From: Alphaproteobacteria bacterium
GTDB taxonomy: Bacteria; Pseudomonadota; Alphaproteobacteria; CBDBCS01; JAHZLG01
Direction: 5' to 3'
DNA length: 5,719 nt
NCBI GenBank assembly: GCA_022599995.1
Contig: JAHZLG010000258.1
Coordinates: 1 to 5,719 of the forward strand
Shown: positions 4,718 to 5,719 of the stretch, in pieces
How positions within the stretch are numbered: position 1 is the stretch's first letter
Layout: every line of letters begins with the position of its first letter
The notes under the pieces: model-generated
Told to the model about the DNA's origin: nothing
What the model saw: only the letters and a program-made list of their open reading frames with translations
Database searches by the model: none
Made by a program: the position numbers and the translations under genes

Positions 4718-5545
4718 ATGTCAAACACTGACCTTTTTCGGCAACTTCTTCGCGGCGCGAGCATCGAAATCACGCCATCATTGTTGCGGAAGAAACCCGA
4801 GCTTCTGAACAACATCCCCGCGGGCACGGAGGTGTTTATTACCCACCTGCCCGACACCTCCTATAGTGAAACCGCCGACGCGGCAAAACTGATCAACGGT
4901 AGTGGGGCTGTCGCGGTGCCCCACCTCGCCGCGCGCTCGGTTGCCGATGATCGCGCCCTCGAAGCGAGCCTCGAGCTCATTGCCGATTGCTCGCGCGTGC
5001 TGTTGCTCGGCGGCAGTCGCGACAAGCCCATCGGGGCCTTTCACGAAGCCTATGACCTCATGCCCCGGGTGGTGAACAAATTTGATCACGTCTATGTGGC
5101 AGGGCATCCAGAGAACGCCCCCAATATGCCAGTCGAGCTTTGCGACGACGCCCTGTTGCGCAAGGTGGAATACGCCGGCACCCATAATCAAGCGATTACC
5201 ATTGTGACGCAATTCGGCTTTGATCACGCCGCTTATTTGTCATGGGACGAACGCGTGAGTCGCTTGCTCCCCGGTGTGTCCATTCGCTACGGGGTGGCGG
5301 GACCTGCCTCGCTCAAGCAGCTGATTCACTATGCTACGCTGTGCGGGATTGGCAATTCATTGCGGTTTCTTACGCGACAAGCGACTAAGCTCACGGGATT
5401 GCTGACAAGTCAATCTCCTAGCCCGCTTGTGCAAAGCCTTGCTGACCATATCCCCGCCGACGCCCAGGAGAATCGATCACTGCATATTTTCCCATTGGGC
5501 GGCTTTGCCAAGTCGATTGAGTGGAAACAGCAAGCATCTGACTGA
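4718..5545 (+). CDS. Methylenetetrahydrofolate reductase, short form (MetF-related)
   Basis: A 275-residue cytoplasmic FAD-dependent TIM-barrel enzyme interconverting methyl-THF and methylene-THF. In this cluster it most likely runs in the oxidative direction, taking methyl groups from the MeTr step. Motifs: SIEITP (15-20), with the Glu corresponding to the catalytic Glu of E. coli MetF; TEVFITHLPD (37-46); AVPHLAAR (66-73); VLLLGGSRDKPIGAF (94-108); VAGHPENAP (127-135); IVTQFGFD (162-169), with the substrate-site Gln; and RYGVAGPASLKQLI (190-203). It ends in FPLGGFAKSIEW, typical of this shorter family. The start has AAGGG nine nt upstream. One oddity: where E. coli MetF has the LRGD aspartate (Asp120), the simple alignment puts Ser100 (LGGS), with an Asp two residues later. 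FGFD in place of the more usual FCFD or FFFD is minor. It is a distant relative of housekeeping MetF, so I give no symbol. The stop TGA (5543-5545) is part of the first unit of a 9-bp repeat. Confidence 0.88.
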   Translation: MSNTDLFRQLLRGASIEITPSLLRKKPELLNNIPAGTEVFITHLPDTSYSETADAAKLINGSGAVAVPHLAARSVADDRALEASLELIADCSRVLLLGGSRDKPIGAFHEAYDLMPRVVNKFDHVYVAGHPENAPNMPVELCDDALLRKVEYAGTHNQAITIVTQFGFDHAAYLSWDERVSRLLPGVSIRYGVAGPASLKQLIHYATLCGIGNSLRFLTRQATKLTGLLTSQSPSPLVQSLADHIPADAQENRSLHIFPLGGFAKSIEWKQQASD

Positions 5546-5569
5546 TCCTTGTCTTCCTTGTCTTCCTTG
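5543..5569. repeat. Tandem array C1: three 9-bp units starting at the reductase stop codon
   Basis: TGATCCTTG (5543-5551), TCTTCCTTG (5552-5560) and TCTTCCTTG (5561-5569). The first unit includes the TGA stop and differs from the other two at two positions. The block is also pyrimidine-rich, like the tracts upstream of the genes. Confidence 0.8.
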
Positions 5570-5601
5570 TGCCGTCACCACTGCGGCATCTGAAGGGCAT
5601 T

Positions 5602-5689
5602 GGAATGCATAGTGATGCATAGACATGCATGGTGACGCATAGTGATGCCTAGAAATGCGGTGATGCCTAGAAATGCATGGTGGTGCATA
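5602..5689. repeat. Tandem array C2: nine ~10-bp units built on ATGCAT
   Basis: Hexamers related to ATGCAT start at 5605, 5615, 5625, 5635, 5645, 5655, 5663, 5673 and 5683, an exact 10-bp step except for one 8-bp step. Exact ATGCAT is at 5605, 5615, 5625 and 5673, and another lies outside the phase at 5704. Two unit types tend to alternate: GTGATGC(A/C)TA, and GACATGCATG or GAAATGCATG. This gives a 20-bp higher-order period. GTGATGCCTA at 5642-5651 and 5660-5669 is identical to a 10-mer in array B. The spacing is close to one helical turn. Confidence 0.9.
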
Positions 5690-5719
5690 CTGTTACCGAT
5701 ATTATGCATGGGCAGTAGG

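Noticed and set aside
4608..4808. 66-codon ORF upstream of and overlapping the reductase
   Set aside because: Mostly a translated pyrimidine tract, begins with GTG, and overlaps the reductase gene out of frame without any conserved motif.

Overview
The window reads as part of an alphaproteobacterial chromosome carrying a corrinoid- and tetrahydrofolate-dependent methyl-oxidation cluster. This assignment rests on protein resemblance recalled from memory, not on a search. All four recognisable genes lie on the + strand: a small 'virulence factor'-family protein (291-680), a methyltetrahydrofolate:corrinoid methyltransferase of the pterin-binding MeTr family (828-1736), a RACE-type ASKHA/ferredoxin corrinoid-activating ATPase (2100-4367) and a short methylenetetrahydrofolate reductase (4718-5545). 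In alphaproteobacteria these four families tend to occur together, often near MttB-like methyltransferases and corrinoid proteins that demethylate methylated amines such as betaines. Neither of those partners is visible here; they may lie outside the window.

Inferred joint function: a methyl group carried on a corrinoid protein is passed by the MeTr protein to tetrahydrofolate. The reductase then oxidises methyl-THF to methylene-THF. The RACE protein uses ATP and an Fe-S cluster to return accidentally oxidised Co(II) corrinoid to active Co(I). The role of the small 'virulence factor' protein is unknown, and its name is probably misleading.

The most unusual feature is between the genes. Gaps within this pathway are long (147, 363 and 350 nt) and follow a common layout. 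After each of the last three genes a tandem-repeat array starts at, or just before, the stop codon, so the stop is part of the first repeat copy. Then comes unique sequence, then (before each gene) a pyrimidine-rich tract, then the next start codon. The arrays differ: 22-bp units after the MeTr gene, mosaic 26-37-bp units after the RACE gene, and 9-bp then 10-bp units after the reductase gene. The last two share an exact 10-mer, GTGATGCCTA (four copies and two copies). The first array can also fold into serial stem-loops with a conserved loop.

Layout: 1-57 possible tail of an upstream gene; 58-290 non-coding with a hairpin between direct repeats; 291-680 small protein; 681-827 spacer with a possible short overlapping ORF and a pyrimidine tract; 828-1736 MeTr; 1729-1860 22-bp array; 1861-2099 unique spacer with a pyrimidine tract; 2100-4367 RACE; 4356-4592 mosaic array; 4593-4717 spacer with a pyrimidine tract; 4718-5545 reductase; 5543-5689 two short-unit arrays; 5690-5719 unassigned. 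I found no rRNA, tRNA, insertion sequence, CRISPR array or convincing intrinsic terminator.
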